Counted from the first letter of the stretch, positions 18,834 through 28,448 are shown. The stretch is DNA of 64,000 nt from Psychrobacter alimentarius (GCF_001606025.1 NZ_CP014945.1:310001-374000), one strand, 5' to 3'. Translations and numbers: made by a program. The notes: a model not told the origin generated them from the letters alone.

Positions 18834-20909
18834 ATGCAGCAGTCACCTTCTTCCCCACAGTCTCATTCCGTATCTGCGTCAGCGTTTGATTCTGCTGCCC
18901 AGCTGTCGAATTTACAGCAAACTTATACTGTTATTCCGCGCGTGCGTCCTGAAACGCCTCTGCTTGATGGTATTGCTACACCCTCTGATCTCAATGATTT
19001 TACAACGGCTCAATTGATCACGTTGGCTGATGAGCTGCGTCTGTTTTTGTTGTATTCAGCAGGACAAAGCGGCGGGCACTTTGGTGCCAATTTAGGGGTG
19101 GTTGAGCTGACCATTGCCTTGCACTATTTATTAGACGCACCAAAAGACCAGATCGTTTGGGATGTGGGACATCAAGCTTATGCGCATAAAGTATTAACGG
19201 GACGCCGTGAGCAGATTGGTACTATTCGCTCAAAAGATGGCTTGACTGCCTTTCCTGAGCGAGCAGAATCCGCTTATGATACTTTTGGGGTTGGACATTC
19301 ATCGACATCCATATCAGCGGGTTTGGGCATGAGTCTGGCGCTGCGTTATCAAGGCCTGACGCAGACCGTTGCTTGTATTATTGGTGATGGTGCAATGACG
19401 GGCGGGATGGCGTTTGAGGCCATGAACGACGCGGTACAGCAAGACGCTGATCTCTTAGTTATCTTGAATGACAACGATATGTCGATATCGTGTTCTATTG
19501 GCGGTTTTTCACGGCATTTAGCGATGCTTTGGGAGTCGGGTTATCAGGTAGATATCTCTGACGCAGGCGAGCCTATTTTATGTCGTCGCCCTGATATGCA
19601 AACGTTCGATCGTCGCAAACGTCATAAAGAGATGCGCGATGTGCCGCAGCTAGAAGACAACTTATTCAAAGCAATTGGTTTTACGTATTTCGGCCCTTTT
19701 GATGGTCATGATATCCCTGAATTGCTGCGCGTATTATCGATTGCCAAGCAGCTAAAAGGTCCCGTTTTAATCCATATCTATACGACTAAAGGCAAAGGTT
19801 TTGCGCCTGCTGAGCTGGATCCAGTCGGTTATCATGCGATCAGTAAGTTGCCTGTGGAAACTGAGAACGACGCACAGAGCAAGGCCACAGAAGCTTCAGA
19901 CATAACAGCCGCTTCAACAGTAACAACGAAACCTGCTTTGAAATACTCGCAAGTATTTGGGCAGTTTTTATGTGATAAAGCAGTTACAGATGATAAATTG
20001 CTAGCCATCACGCCTGCTATGGAAGAAGGCTCTGGCATGATCGACTTTGCGCGTCGTTTTCCAGAGCGCTTTTTTGATGTGGCGATTGCTGAGCAGCATG
20101 CTGTCACGTTGGCAGCTGGCATGGCAACGCAAGGTGTCAAGCCTATCGTAGCGATTTACTCGACGTTTTTGCAGCGTGGTTATGATCAGCTGATTCATGA
20201 CGTAGCATTACAAGATTTAGATGTGATGTTTGCTATCGATCGTGCAGGCTTGGTTGGCGAAGATGGGGCAACCCATGCTGGGGTATTTGACTTAGCGTTT
20301 TTACGCTGTGTGCCTAACATGCTGATTGCAGCGCCAAAAGATGAAAATGAATGCTACCATTTGCTCAACACCTGCTATGAATACCAAGGCTGTACGGCCG
20401 TACGTTATCCACGCGGTACGGGTACAGGAGCCGTTATTACTCAGCCGGCACAAACGTACAACATCGGTGAGGCCGTAGTAGAGTCGATTCTTGGTAATGA
20501 TACTGCGCCCAAAAAGCTGGCGTTATTAGCGTTTGGTACGACCGTGGCAACCGCTCAGCAAGCCGCCCAAAACCTTATCAGCGAGGATGCATCAGCAGAT
20601 TGTCAGGTGCAGGTCGTTAATATGCGCTGGGTAAAGCCTCTGGATTCGGCATTGCTAGAGTCCTTATTGGCGCAAAGGGTGACTCATATTGCGACGTTGG
20701 AAGAACATGTGATTATGGGCGGCGCGGGCAGTGCGGTGAATGAGTATTTGCTCAATGAGTCGCCTGCTTTTAAACGCCATCATCCGATTATTTGCAATAT
20801 TGGTATTCCTGATCGCTTCATTGCCCATGGTTCGCCAGCAGAGCAGCTTGCTGACTGCGGTTTGGATATTGATGGTGTGGTTAAACAACTCAAGCAGCTA
20901 TTGTCGTAA
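18834..20909 (+). CDS. dxs: 1-deoxy-D-xylulose-5-phosphate synthase
   Basis: Thiamine-diphosphate enzyme joining pyruvate and glyceraldehyde 3-phosphate, the entry step of the MEP isoprenoid pathway and a source of thiazole and pyridoxol precursors. 691 residues from ATG 18834 (E. coli 620); an upstream TTG is possible. Features: [36 protein letters not shown], the TPP/Mg motif [18 protein letters not shown]...[23 protein letters not shown], catalytic-region [19 protein letters not shown], and [19 protein letters not shown] linker near residues 340-375 rich in Ala/Thr/Glu explains part of the extra length. A leader of about 45 residues explains the rest. Confidence 0.96.
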   Translation: MQQSPSSPQSHSVSASAFDSAAQLSNLQQTYTVIPRVRPETPLLDGIATPSDLNDFTTAQLITLADELRLFLLYSAGQSGGHFGANLGVVELTIALHYLLDAPKDQIVWDVGHQAYAHKVLTGRREQIGTIRSKDGLTAFPERAESAYDTFGVGHSSTSISAGLGMSLALRYQGLTQTVACIIGDGAMTGGMAFEAMNDAVQQDADLLVILNDNDMSISCSIGGFSRHLAMLWESGYQVDISDAGEPILCRRPDMQTFDRRKRHKEMRDVPQLEDNLFKAIGFTYFGPFDGHDIPELLRVLSIAKQLKGPVLIHIYTTKGKGFAPAELDPVGYHAISKLPVETENDAQSKATEASDITAASTVTTKPALKYSQVFGQFLCDKAVTDDKLLAITPAMEEGSGMIDFARRFPERFFDVAIAEQHAVTLAAGMATQGVKPIVAIYSTFLQRGYDQLIHDVALQDLDVMFAIDRAGLVGEDGATHAGVFDLAFLRCVPNMLIAAPKDENECYHLLNTCYEYQGCTAVRYPRGTGTGAVITQPAQTYNIGEAVVESILGNDTAPKKLALLAFGTTVATAQQAAQNLISEDASADCQVQVVNMRWVKPLDSALLESLLAQRVTHIATLEEHVIMGGAGSAVNEYLLNESPAFKRHHPIICNIGIPDRFIAHGSPAEQLADCGLDIDGVVKQLKQLLS

Positions 20910-20972
20910 GCAATATTTTTAAGACATGTTTTTAAGATTTGCCATGCGTATTAAAAGCGTGGGTTTTAATAG

Positions 20973-21023
20973 AAAAAAGCTCGATAGAGCGAACGCCTAC
21001 TAGCCGTAGGTGCTGACTTTTTT
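20973..21023 (+). terminator. Structured terminator-like element after dxs
   Basis: AAAAAAG at the left pairs with CTTTTTT at the right. Between them are two hairpins, GCTC-GATA-GAGC and CCTAC-TAGCC-GTAGG. It resembles a branched terminator ending in six T, 64 bases after the dxs stop. Confidence 0.5.
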
Positions 21024-21110
21024 ACAACTTGGGCAGTATGTGATGACCATCGAATTATCGATTGGTTTGATGCGTATGGTGGTTTTTTCGTTTTTGTCGG
21101 ACAATTTTAG

Positions 21111-21159
21111 TATAATGCGATGATTCTTTTAAGAAGAGCGTTTTAAAAGGCTCTTTTTT
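21111..21159 (+). promoter_or_regulatory. Probable suhB promoter -10 with leader hairpin
   Basis: TATAAT at 21111-21116 is a perfect -10, but the -35 at the expected place is poor. About 18 bases further, AAGAGC / GCTCTT with a 10-base loop and a T run (21134-21159) forms a terminator-like hairpin inside the leader, 118 bases before the suhB ATG. It may attenuate transcription of suhB. Confidence 0.4.
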
Positions 21160-21277
21160 CATCGCATGAATACAGTGTGTGTTAGGTACGATGTGATGCA
21201 ACGGCTCATTGGCATGTTGTGGACACAGATTTGGTCTTATCGTTTTTATATTCATTCATCAAGCAAATAGGTTATTT

Positions 21278-22105
21278 ATGGAACCCATGGTCGTCATCGC
21301 AGCACGTACTGCTGAAAAAGTTGGTAAAGAAATTTTATATGCGCATCAAAACCGTCATAAAATTGAATTGGACATTGAGTCTAAAGGACTTGATGGTCTA
21401 GTGACGCGCATCGATCGCTTCAGCGAAGAGCTGACGATTGAAACACTAAAAGCCAGCTACCCAAATCATTCATTTTTGGGTGAAGAGTTCGGTATGCAAG
21501 AAGGTCGCGGCGAAGATGCGGACTGGTGCTGGATTATCGATCCATTAGATGGCACCAAAAACTTCGTCCATGGTGTGCCGCAGTTTTGTGTGTCTATCGC
21601 AGTACAGCATAAAGGTGTCACGCAACATGGTGTTGTCTATGACCCAGTTCGTGATGAGATGTTCTCTGCGAGCCGTGGTAAAGGCGCTCGTCTGAACCAG
21701 CGCCGCATCAGTGTGAGCGAACGCAAAACCATCGACGGTGGCTTATTTACGACTGGTCACCCTCTTGAACGTAAGCGCAATGGTGAAGTAATCTCTTATG
21801 CAAAACAGCATTTTGAGAGCCTACAAAAAGTCTCTGAAGCGGGTGGTCAAATTCGTCGTCTAGGTTCAGCGGCATTGGATCTATGCTATGTGGCTGCTGG
21901 TCGCTTCGATGGTTATTTTGAGATGTCTATCAAGCCTTGGGATATCGCAGCGGGCGAGCTTATCGTAACAGAAGCACGCGGTGTGGTGGTCGATCATACT
22001 GGCGCACACAACTCTATGACCTCAGGCTCTATCTTTGCTTGTAATGTCAAATTGTTGAAACCATTGATGCAGACGGTCGTTCCTTCGTGGGGCGATGCAT
22101 TATAA
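21278..22105 (+). CDS. suhB: Inositol-1-monophosphatase family protein SuhB
   Basis: Mg-dependent phosphatase; in E. coli SuhB also joins the rRNA antitermination complex. 275 residues from ATG 21278 (an upstream frame from 21209 lacks a good site). Motifs: the metal ligands in FLGEEFG and WIIDPLDGTKNFVHGVPQFCVSIAV, then ISVSERKTIDGGLF, RRLGSAALDLCYVAAGRFDGYFE and the final site KPWDIAAGELIVTEARG. The SuhB-type RRLGSAAL segment and the neighbourhood support this name over CysQ-like relatives. The gene ends in a strong shared terminator. Confidence 0.95.
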   Translation: MEPMVVIAARTAEKVGKEILYAHQNRHKIELDIESKGLDGLVTRIDRFSEELTIETLKASYPNHSFLGEEFGMQEGRGEDADWCWIIDPLDGTKNFVHGVPQFCVSIAVQHKGVTQHGVVYDPVRDEMFSASRGKGARLNQRRISVSERKTIDGGLFTTGHPLERKRNGEVISYAKQHFESLQKVSEAGGQIRRLGSAALDLCYVAAGRFDGYFEMSIKPWDIAAGELIVTEARGVVVDHTGAHNSMTSGSIFACNVKLLKPLMQTVVPSWGDAL

Positions 22106-22152
22106 GTACGAGTGTTTAAGAACGCTGGTATGTGAGTAAAAGCACAACCCCT

Positions 22153-22187
22153 AAAAAGCTGGTTCCATTATGGAGCCAGCTTTTTTG
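22153..22187. terminator. Bidirectional terminator between suhB and wax ester synthase gene
   Basis: AAAAGCTGGTTCC / GGAGCCAGCTTTT, a 13-bp stem with one G-T pair, a 4-5 base loop, and T runs on both strands. Its right arm overlaps the last codons of the converging acyltransferase gene. Confidence 0.92.
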
Positions 22188-23595
22188 TTTTTCTGGTGCA
22201 TTTATCTTCAACCGTGATCCCTTGAAACTCAAGCTCTTTACTCATCGTCTCTAACAGCGTCAACTCGTTTTCTATAAGCGCCAGCATATCTTGTACGTGT
22301 GGCAAAGCTTTACTGCAAGCGGTAATGCAAAACTCAATCTTATCCAAATAACTGGCTAAGGTAATGTTCATTGCTTGACCATTGAAGACGATAGAAGCGG
22401 GGTATAGGGACTGTAGGCGCGCCCCATTCCAGTACAGAGGTTTTTCAGAACCGGGCACGTTGGAGATGATAAGGTTGAAGGCTTGCTTTTTAGGGAACAG
22501 CCCTGTTGCCACGTTAATCCCTTCCCAAGCATAAGCAATCACACTGTAGTTGATGACTTGCGCCTGATTCATACGGCGAAACCGGCGTTTGCCATTATTC
22601 ATACTGCGATGAATAAGCTCGATCCTACGGAGTGGGTTATCCAAATGGGTGCCTAAGTTTGCCAATACAAACGACAACTGATTGCCTGCAATACTGTTGT
22701 CAGTACGCAGCGACATGGGCACAAAGGCAATTAAAGGTTTGCTTGGCAGCGCATCCATGGCTATCAAATACTGACGAATGGCACCAGCACAAACGGCCAG
22801 TACGACATCGTTTTTACTGATTTTTAATCTCTCAGCAATAGCGTTGAAGCGCTGTATGTCATAAGACTGCGCAGCAATTCGCCGTGAGGCTGAAATTCGC
22901 GTATTCAAAACGCTCATTGGGGCATCAAAAGTGCCGACATAACCATCGTCGCCATAATTTTTAAAATTGTCGAGCAATTCGGTAAAGACAGGTTTGATGG
23001 TAGAGATTTGCTCTTTGATGATGCGCCGTACAGATCGCTTGGCAGGCAGCATAGCATTGACCTGATTGCGATGGCGCGTCATCAATGACCACACGGGCAG
23101 CGTAACTGGCTCATCTGGCGATTGCGAGAGAGATCGTTGCACCAACCGCATGGCTGCTATGCCATCGACCAGCGAGTGATGAATCTTAAAATATAATGCA
23201 AACCGCTCAGGGCTGTGCTCGTTTTCTGGTTGAATGCCTTCGATGATGTGACATTCCCATAGCGGCATCGCACGATCTAGCAGACGACCATGCTCTCTTG
23301 AAATGTACATCAGCAGCTCGCGAATACGACCAGGACTTGGCAGAGCAACATGATGAAAATGATGCTCGACATCAAAGTTTTTGTCTTTTTTCCAAAAAAT
23401 CAGATGCTCTAAAACCTGATTAAAAGGAAAGCTTGGCGGTACATCGGATTCTTGCATTTGTTTGACTAACTGATAAACAAAATCGCTGTCCGCCGCTTCT
23501 GGTTTTTCAAATAAGAACAAACCACCGACATGCATGGGCTGTTTACGCGACTCAATAAGTAAAAATAACTGATCAACTGCGGTGAGAAGTCGCAT
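22168..23595 (-). CDS. Wax ester synthase/diacylglycerol acyltransferase (WS/DGAT)
   Basis: Bifunctional acyl-CoA:alcohol/diacylglycerol acyltransferase that makes storage wax esters and triacylglycerol at the membrane. 475 residues, the usual size for the AtfA family. The catalytic HHxxxDG motif is HHSLVDG at residues 139-145, in FALYFKIHHSLVDGIAAMRL. The N-terminus MRLLTAVDQLFLLIESRKQPMHVGG is typical of the family, and the C-terminal NVPGSEKPLYWNGARLQSLYPASIVFNGQAMNITLASY is the second conserved block. Such enzymes are common in Acinetobacter and Psychrobacter. The gene stands alone, convergent with suhB. Confidence 0.94.
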   Translation of the reverse strand: MRLLTAVDQLFLLIESRKQPMHVGGLFLFEKPEAADSDFVYQLVKQMQESDVPPSFPFNQVLEHLIFWKKDKNFDVEHHFHHVALPSPGRIRELLMYISREHGRLLDRAMPLWECHIIEGIQPENEHSPERFALYFKIHHSLVDGIAAMRLVQRSLSQSPDEPVTLPVWSLMTRHRNQVNAMLPAKRSVRRIIKEQISTIKPVFTELLDNFKNYGDDGYVGTFDAPMSVLNTRISASRRIAAQSYDIQRFNAIAERLKISKNDVVLAVCAGAIRQYLIAMDALPSKPLIAFVPMSLRTDNSIAGNQLSFVLANLGTHLDNPLRRIELIHRSMNNGKRRFRRMNQAQVINYSVIAYAWEGINVATGLFPKKQAFNLIISNVPGSEKPLYWNGARLQSLYPASIVFNGQAMNITLASYLDKIEFCITACSKALPHVQDMLALIENELTLLETMSKELEFQGITVEDKCTRKTKKLAP

Positions 23596-23767
23596 AATAA
23601 ATCCTTTTATGATGATAAGTTGAATAAGAAGTCATCATTGATAAATCTCCATTAATCAATTCTCAAATGGTTATTAAAAAGAGCGTCTTGATATAAATAA
23701 GTCTTATACCGTTTATTTATTATTATTTTATAATTGCTCTTTTCTCTAGAGAAATAGAGGTATCAAT

Positions 23768-24589
23768 CTATTGAAAAAAGTAGCCAGTCTGCGGTGAGCT
23801 GGCTGTTGCCATCTTGCGCATAGGCATACGACCGGCCAAAAAGGCGGCACGCCCTGCCCATATGGCGTGTTTCATAGCATGAGCCATCATCACTGGATTT
23901 TGCGCATTGGCAATGGCCGAATTCATCAATACGCCATCACAACCCAGCTCCATGGCCAGCGCTGCATCAGACGCAGTACCCACGCCTGCATCAACCAATA
24001 CGGGTACTTTGGCATTTTCAATAATTAAGCTGAGCGTGTGACGATTGAGCAGACCCAAACCTGAGCCAATCAAGCTACCAAGCGGCATAATAGCAACGCA
24101 GCCCATGCTCTCTAATTCTTGGGCAACGATAGGGTCATCTGAGGTATACACCATGACTTCAAAACCATCATCAATCAATACTTTGGCAGCTTTTAAGGTT
24201 TCGGTCACATTGGGATAGAGGGTTTTTTCATCACCCAACACTTCAAGCTTGACCAAATTGTGTCCGCCCAATAGCTCGCGCGCAAGCTTACAAGTACGAA
24301 TCGCTGTCTCTGCATCAAAGCAGCCAGCCGTATTGGGTAAAATGGTGTATTTGTCAGGCGAAATCACATCAAGCAAATTAGGCTCATTGCTATTTTGTCC
24401 AATATTGGTACGACGAATCGCGACTGTCACAATCTCTGCTCCTGAGGCAGCAATAGCGTCACCCGTTTCAGTCATGTCTTTATATTTGCCCGTACCTACC
24501 AACAGCCTAGAAGAGAAGGTGCGACTGCCTACGGTAAAAGTATCTTGTAAAAGGGGTGTCGGTTGGATAATGCTAGCGTTCTCTGACAT
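23768..24589 (-). CDS. thiG: Thiazole synthase ThiG
   Basis: TIM-barrel enzyme that forms the thiazole phosphate moiety of thiamine from DXP, dehydroglycine or iminoacetate, and ThiS thiocarboxylate. 273 residues from the ATG at 24589, preceded by TTAGGA; an in-frame Met at 24634 is upstream but has no site. Motifs: [12 protein letters not shown] (near the N-terminus), [45 protein letters not shown] with the Schiff-base Lys, and [31 protein letters not shown]. No thiS, thiF or thiH is adjacent, so the rest of the pathway lies elsewhere. Confidence 0.95.
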   Translation of the reverse strand: MSENASIIQPTPLLQDTFTVGSRTFSSRLLVGTGKYKDMTETGDAIAASGAEIVTVAIRRTNIGQNSNEPNLLDVISPDKYTILPNTAGCFDAETAIRTCKLARELLGGHNLVKLEVLGDEKTLYPNVTETLKAAKVLIDDGFEVMVYTSDDPIVAQELESMGCVAIMPLGSLIGSGLGLLNRHTLSLIIENAKVPVLVDAGVGTASDAALAMELGCDGVLMNSAIANAQNPVMMAHAMKHAIWAGRAAFLAGRMPMRKMATASSPQTGYFFQ

Positions 24590-25115
24590 AACGAAAAATC
24601 CTAATAGCGGGCGGGCAAGGTAAAAGGCAAACAATATGCCATCTAAATGTGATAAAAATACGTGCTGTGGCTAATCATAACGTACTGTTAGGAAAAGGAC
24701 TACCTGTACCTATGCACGCCACTTCTTTGTATCAAATTCAAATGGCATTGACGGTAATTTTTTTGTGAATATGCTAAAAATAAACGGAAAACGATGGGTC
24801 TATAGCGCCTTCTATATAAAGTCATACTCATTTAAAACAAAATGCTATTATAACAAACTCGTGCAATCTTACTTACACTCTTTTTGGGTCAGCCAGCCAA
24901 GCACAATGCGTTTGCGCTACTTATATAGTTGGGTCGAAATAAAATAGATACGTGAATAGTCGCGTGTTACTGGTATAAATGTTCCGTGCGTGCTTCTAAA
25001 AACAGGCTGCGCAACATTCATCTCAGTAGCAGGGTATCGGTTTTAGAGTACATCGACTATACGATGCTTGGGCACGATTTTTTCTGAAATCATTTTCCTT
25101 TATCAGGCCGTCTTT
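24590..25115. other. Divergent intergenic region thiG/gspE
   Basis: About 525 bases. The only structure I see is a diverged copy of the palindromic repeat near 24969-25033. A 60-codon open frame at 24765-24947 has no ribosome binding site or family resemblance. No TPP riboswitch consensus is present upstream of thiG. Confidence 0.5.
24969..25033. repeat. Palindromic intergenic repeat, copy B (diverged)
   Basis: ACTGGTAT followed by AA and TTCC, GTGCGTGCTTC, then AACAGGCTGCGCAACATT. The order of motifs matches copy A at 12842-12911, but the right arm is poorly preserved. Confidence 0.4.
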
Positions 25116-26651
25116 ATGCTGCAATTACCATACAGTTTCGCAAAACGTCATCAAATTTTGGTCATGCTGGCAATCGATCCTGAGCTGCCGCCGACATTGC
25201 TACTGACCAAAGCCACTCCTTTATCCGCCATCAATGAGGCGGTACGCTTTTTACAGCAGCAAGGCGTGCGCGCTGTACCAACTTACGAAAGTGTCAACGC
25301 GGACGACTTTGAAAGGCGTATGAACGCCGCCTACGCCGGTAATACGGGAGAATCACAGCACATTGCTGCTGGGCTAGAAGATCATCCCGATCTTGATAGT
25401 TTGGCAGACAGTGTCCCAGAGACGGAAGATTTGATGGATCAGCAAGACGATGCCCCTATTATTCGTCTGATTAATGCACTGTTGTCTGAAGCCATACGTT
25501 TGAATGCCTCGGACATTCACATCGAAACCTTTGAGAAGCGATTAGTGGTACGTTTTCGTGTCGATGGGGAATTGAAGGAGATCATCACCCCAAAACGACA
25601 GTTGGCACCATTACTGGTCTCACGTATTAAAGTCATGGCTCGACTGGATATCGCTGAAAAGCGTGTGCCGCAAGATGGGCGTATCAGTCTAAGATTGGCA
25701 GGTCGTGAGGTGGATGTGCGAGTATCGACATTGCCTTCAAGCTTTGGTGAGCGAGTGGTGATGCGTTTGTTAGACAAGCAAGCAGGGCGTCTCAATATGA
25801 CGTATTTGGGGTTGTCTGATAATGACTATAGCGAGCTTAAACGTTTGATTCATCGCCCACATGGCATTATTTTGGTGACAGGGCCGACAGGCTCAGGCAA
25901 AACCACGACGCTGTATTCGGCATTGACAGACTTAAATGATCAAACCCGTAATATCTTGACCGCTGAAGATCCCATTGAGTTTCAGCTCGATGGTATCGGG
26001 CAAACGCAGGTCAATAATAAAGTCGATATGACCTTTGCCAAAAGTTTGCGAGCGATGTTGCGTCAAGATCCAGACGTAGTGATGGTGGGTGAGATTCGTG
26101 ATCTTGAGACAGCAGAGATTGCCGTACAAGCGTCTTTAACAGGACATTTGGTATTATCAACGCTGCACACCAATACGGCCATTGGCGCAGTCACACGACT
26201 GCAAGACATGGGCGTTGAGCCGTTTTTATTATCGTCGTCGCTCATCGGCGTGGTAGCGCAGCGTTTGGTGCGTACTTTGTGCTCACACTGTCATGGCTGG
26301 CAAGCAGCCGACACAGAGCAAGCCAAGTTGTTTACTGAGATTGGTGTGGAGATTGAGAAGGGAGTCGATAGCGCTATCCAATTGCCCAAACCCATTGGCT
26401 GTGATAAATGTAATCAATCAGGTTTTAAAGGGCGTACGGCGATATATGAAGTCGTGCCCATTGATGACACGTTACGTCGCATGATTCATAGTAATACCGC
26501 TGAGTACGAGCTAGAAGAGTACGCGCGTTTGCAGACGCCCTCGATTCGTGCCGATGGTCTGCGCAAGGTCATAGAAGGGCGTACCACGTTAGAAGAGGTA
26601 CTGCGAGTGACCAAAGAAAGCGCGCTCATTGACGAGGCGATTATTAGCTAA
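25116..26651 (+). CDS. gspE: Type II secretion system ATPase GspE
   Basis: Hexameric cytoplasmic ATPase that powers the type II secretion pseudopilus. 511 residues from ATG 25116; the frame is open further up to 25068 but family proteins start near this Met. Order of features: N-terminal GspE domain, then ALLSEAIRLNASDIHIETFEKR and RFRVDGELKEI (N2 domain), Walker A GPTGSGKTTTLYSAL near residue 256, ILTAEDPIEFQLDGIGQTQVN (Asp box), Walker B DPDVVMVGEIRDLETAEIA, the His box HLVLSTLHTN, and the tetra-Cys zinc site CSHCHG...CDKCNQ near residues 390-430 that separates GspE from PilB only partly. FKGRTAIYEVVPID follows. The gene is far from gspF and gspG (10-11 kb away). Confidence 0.92.
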   Translation: MLQLPYSFAKRHQILVMLAIDPELPPTLLLTKATPLSAINEAVRFLQQQGVRAVPTYESVNADDFERRMNAAYAGNTGESQHIAAGLEDHPDLDSLADSVPETEDLMDQQDDAPIIRLINALLSEAIRLNASDIHIETFEKRLVVRFRVDGELKEIITPKRQLAPLLVSRIKVMARLDIAEKRVPQDGRISLRLAGREVDVRVSTLPSSFGERVVMRLLDKQAGRLNMTYLGLSDNDYSELKRLIHRPHGIILVTGPTGSGKTTTLYSALTDLNDQTRNILTAEDPIEFQLDGIGQTQVNNKVDMTFAKSLRAMLRQDPDVVMVGEIRDLETAEIAVQASLTGHLVLSTLHTNTAIGAVTRLQDMGVEPFLLSSSLIGVVAQRLVRTLCSHCHGWQAADTEQAKLFTEIGVEIEKGVDSAIQLPKPIGCDKCNQSGFKGRTAIYEVVPIDDTLRRMIHSNTAEYELEEYARLQTPSIRADGLRKVIEGRTTLEEVLRVTKESALIDEAIIS

Positions 26652-26672
26652 TCGTACTTTTCTATGGCGATA

Positions 26673-27164
26673 TTATTTTACTGCCATACACTCAATCTCG
26701 ACACTAGCACCAGCTGCCAATTCTGACACGCCAAAAGCAGAACGTGTAGGATAAGGTCTGGTCATTTCAGTTCTATAGACGTCGTTGAAGTCGTCAAAGT
26801 CATCCATATCAACAAGCATTGCCATACACTTGACGATATCTGATTTTTGATAGCCGTATGTTAATAAAGTGGCATTGATATTGTCTAAGGTTTGTTTGGT
26901 TTCAGATTTGATACCGCCTTTGACCAGCCTACCTTCTCTCATACCAATCTGACCAGATAGGTATAAGGTATTGCCGACACGTACCGCTTCTGAAAAAGGA
27001 TAATCTCCACCTTCGCCAAGAAATACAGGGCCAGATTTTGTGGTAGTGGCGGTGGTTGCTCCTACTGGCGCTGCATGGGTCGCCATCGTAAATCCTAAGG
27101 CGCAGGCAGTAACGAGCACCGTCTGAGACAATGTTTTAAACAATACTTGAGCTTTTTTGGACAT
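26673..27164 (-). CDS. Exported RidA/YjgF-family protein
   Basis: 163 residues from the ATG at 27164, chosen because AAGGAG lies six bases upstream. The first 30 residues form a clear Sec signal (MSKKAQVLFKTLSQTVLVTACALGF...THAAP), so the mature protein should be periplasmic. The RidA fold follows: YPFSEAVRVGNTLYLSGQIG, ETKQTLDNINATLLTYGYQKSDIVKCMAMLVDMDDF, and the C-terminal PTRSAFGVSELAAGASVEIECMAV. It keeps the Arg and Glu that bind and hydrolyse imines in RidA enzymes. RidA normally works in the cytosol on enamine/imine intermediates, so the role of an exported form is unclear. Converges with gspE; 21 bases separate the stops. Confidence 0.85.
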   Translation of the reverse strand: MSKKAQVLFKTLSQTVLVTACALGFTMATHAAPVGATTATTTKSGPVFLGEGGDYPFSEAVRVGNTLYLSGQIGMREGRLVKGGIKSETKQTLDNINATLLTYGYQKSDIVKCMAMLVDMDDFDDFNDVYRTEMTRPYPTRSAFGVSELAAGASVEIECMAVK

Positions 27165-27326
27165 CACTGTCTCCTTCATTATTATTATTTTTGATTATCG
27201 ATACACCAAGTACACGCTATCGAGCTATTGAGGCATGGCTTTTATGGGTATGAAGCGAAAGCCTGCTACTTATGAGCAGCAGGCTTGGTCGAATGATTGA
27301 GTCACTTTTAGAATCAGTAACGGTTT

Positions 27327-27974
27327 TTAAGACGGTTCATTGTTTTTGCCTTGGCGCCGCGCTTCTAATTCTGCTTTGGGTATCCATGCCCATGTCATCT
27401 CAACCACAATAGGATCGCGCTCACTATCAGACTCGCGATCATGAATCACGCAAGGAATCACCATCTCACCCTTTGGAGTGTTTAAAATATCTAGACGCTG
27501 CTCATCCGATAAACTGGCGATGGCGGCTATTTGTCCTTTTTTGATTGGACGATAAAAATTGACCGAATACGACTTAATCAGTAGCACACGATCAGACGGC
27601 AGATTTAAACCCAAAATAAAACCTGTGGCGGTCTCTGCCAGTAACGTGATGGCCACGGCATGAATAGAGCCGATATGGTTTTGAACCGTTTTGGTATTGT
27701 TTAAGCTGACCACGACGCGATTGGGCTCGACGATTTCGTAATAAACCCCCGTCGTTCCTACGTAGGGCACTACTTTACCAAAGGCTTTAGACAAGATGCT
27801 AGAACGCGCGCTGTTAGGCAAATATTTGGTGACAGATAAGAGCTTGGTGAATTGGTTACTGATTGGCTTAAGCGTACTGTTTGGTTGTTCGACTGGCAGT
27901 CCTGCATTGTCAGAAACTTTGGTTGACGATTTTTTTGCCAGTTTGATAGGCAGTTTTTTTAATAGTCCTGACAT
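27327..27974 (-). CDS. DUF4442-like hot-dog fold protein (thioesterase-like)
   Basis: 215 residues from the ATG at 27974, preceded by AAGGA with seven-base spacing. The C-terminal two thirds match the DUF4442/YiiD_C type of hot-dog fold: GVYYEIVEPNRVVVSL, NHIGSIHAVAITLLAETATGFILGLNLPSDRVLLIKSYSVNFYRPIKKGQ, and VIPCVIHDRESDSERDPIVVEMTWAW. HIGSIHAVA corresponds to the active-site helix region of hot-dog thioesterases. The N-terminal 60 residues are basic and unassigned. The substrate is unknown. A stem-loop follows (27269-27296), but with too few T for a sure terminator. Confidence 0.75.
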   Translation of the reverse strand: MSGLLKKLPIKLAKKSSTKVSDNAGLPVEQPNSTLKPISNQFTKLLSVTKYLPNSARSSILSKAFGKVVPYVGTTGVYYEIVEPNRVVVSLNNTKTVQNHIGSIHAVAITLLAETATGFILGLNLPSDRVLLIKSYSVNFYRPIKKGQIAAIASLSDEQRLDILNTPKGEMVIPCVIHDRESDSERDPIVVEMTWAWIPKAELEARRQGKNNEPS

Positions 27975-28074
27975 ACAAAATTCCTTAAGGTGAAGTGGTT
28001 TCAACATGTTAGTGACAGAGTATAGTCAGTTCGACATAAAAGAGCGTTGCGTGCGACTAGGATTTATTTCCATA

Positions 28075-28117
28075 GCTTGCTGCTAACACAGAGGCTACGA
28101 AAAGCTCGTTCCAGCTC
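28075..28117. repeat. Palindromic intergenic repeat, copy C (diverged)
   Basis: AGCTTGCTG, then CAGAGGCTACGAAAAGCTCG, in the same order and spacing as the core of copy A. The outer arms are not preserved. Confidence 0.35.
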
Positions 28118-28317
28118 GCCCTGTCTCGTTTTTAAAGTCAATCGGCTATCGTTCAGGTAAGCTGCGCTCATGAAAAGTTGTACTCAAAACGATTAAAAAG
28201 CGTAACCTTACAAGCTTTATCCTAACAGCTATTTGGACTATGTTACATTAACGCAGGTATCTCGACCATTATTACCTTGAACTGCTGCGCTCATAAAACT
28301 GCAGTCATGCAATGCGA

Positions 28318-28391
28318 TGGCTGAGCCATACTCTCTAGACAAATGAATAACATACAACCAAACCAAGTAGGTACAAAAAATGGCTCAGTCA
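28318..28391. repeat. Inverted repeat pair upstream of mcrB
   Basis: TGGCTGAGCCAT (28318-28329) and ATGGCTCAGTCA (28380-28391) are inverted copies of each other with one mismatch, 50 bases apart. Each is also nearly palindromic in itself. They lie 50-125 bases before the TATAAT at 28443, so they may be a two-site operator. Confidence 0.45.
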
Positions 28392-28442
28392 CACCAGTTG
28401 CTCACGTATCGGCACTACTAGATGCTAGGTGGCGAGCCGCGC

Positions 28443-28448
28443 TATAAT
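28443..28448 (+). promoter_or_regulatory. Possible -10 element of the mcrBC promoter
   Basis: Perfect TATAAT 60 bases upstream of the mcrB start. No good -35 is found 16-18 bases upstream, so activation or a weak promoter is possible. Confidence 0.35.

Larger units (their letters stand above)
20910..21277. other. Intergenic region dxs/suhB
   Basis: 370 bases. It contains a two-hairpin structure closed by an A/T stem (20973-21023), a perfect -10 TATAAT (21111-21116) and a short hairpin with T run (21134-21159) inside the presumed suhB leader. No gene is called. Confidence 0.55.

Noticed and set aside
24765..24947. 60-codon open frame between thiG and gspE
   Set aside because: No Shine-Dalgarno sequence, and the residue composition is that of random AT-rich DNA; no resemblance to a known family such as ThiS.
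24990..25040. Possible TPP riboswitch (CTGAGA on the minus strand)
   Set aside because: The second conserved part of the TPP aptamer is missing, the site is 400 bases from thiG, and the words are explained by the intergenic repeat copy B.
27269..27296. Stem-loop AAGCCTGCT / AGCAGGCTT between ridA-like and DUF4442-like genes
   Set aside because: Strong stem, but only three T follow on the minus strand; termination cannot be claimed.
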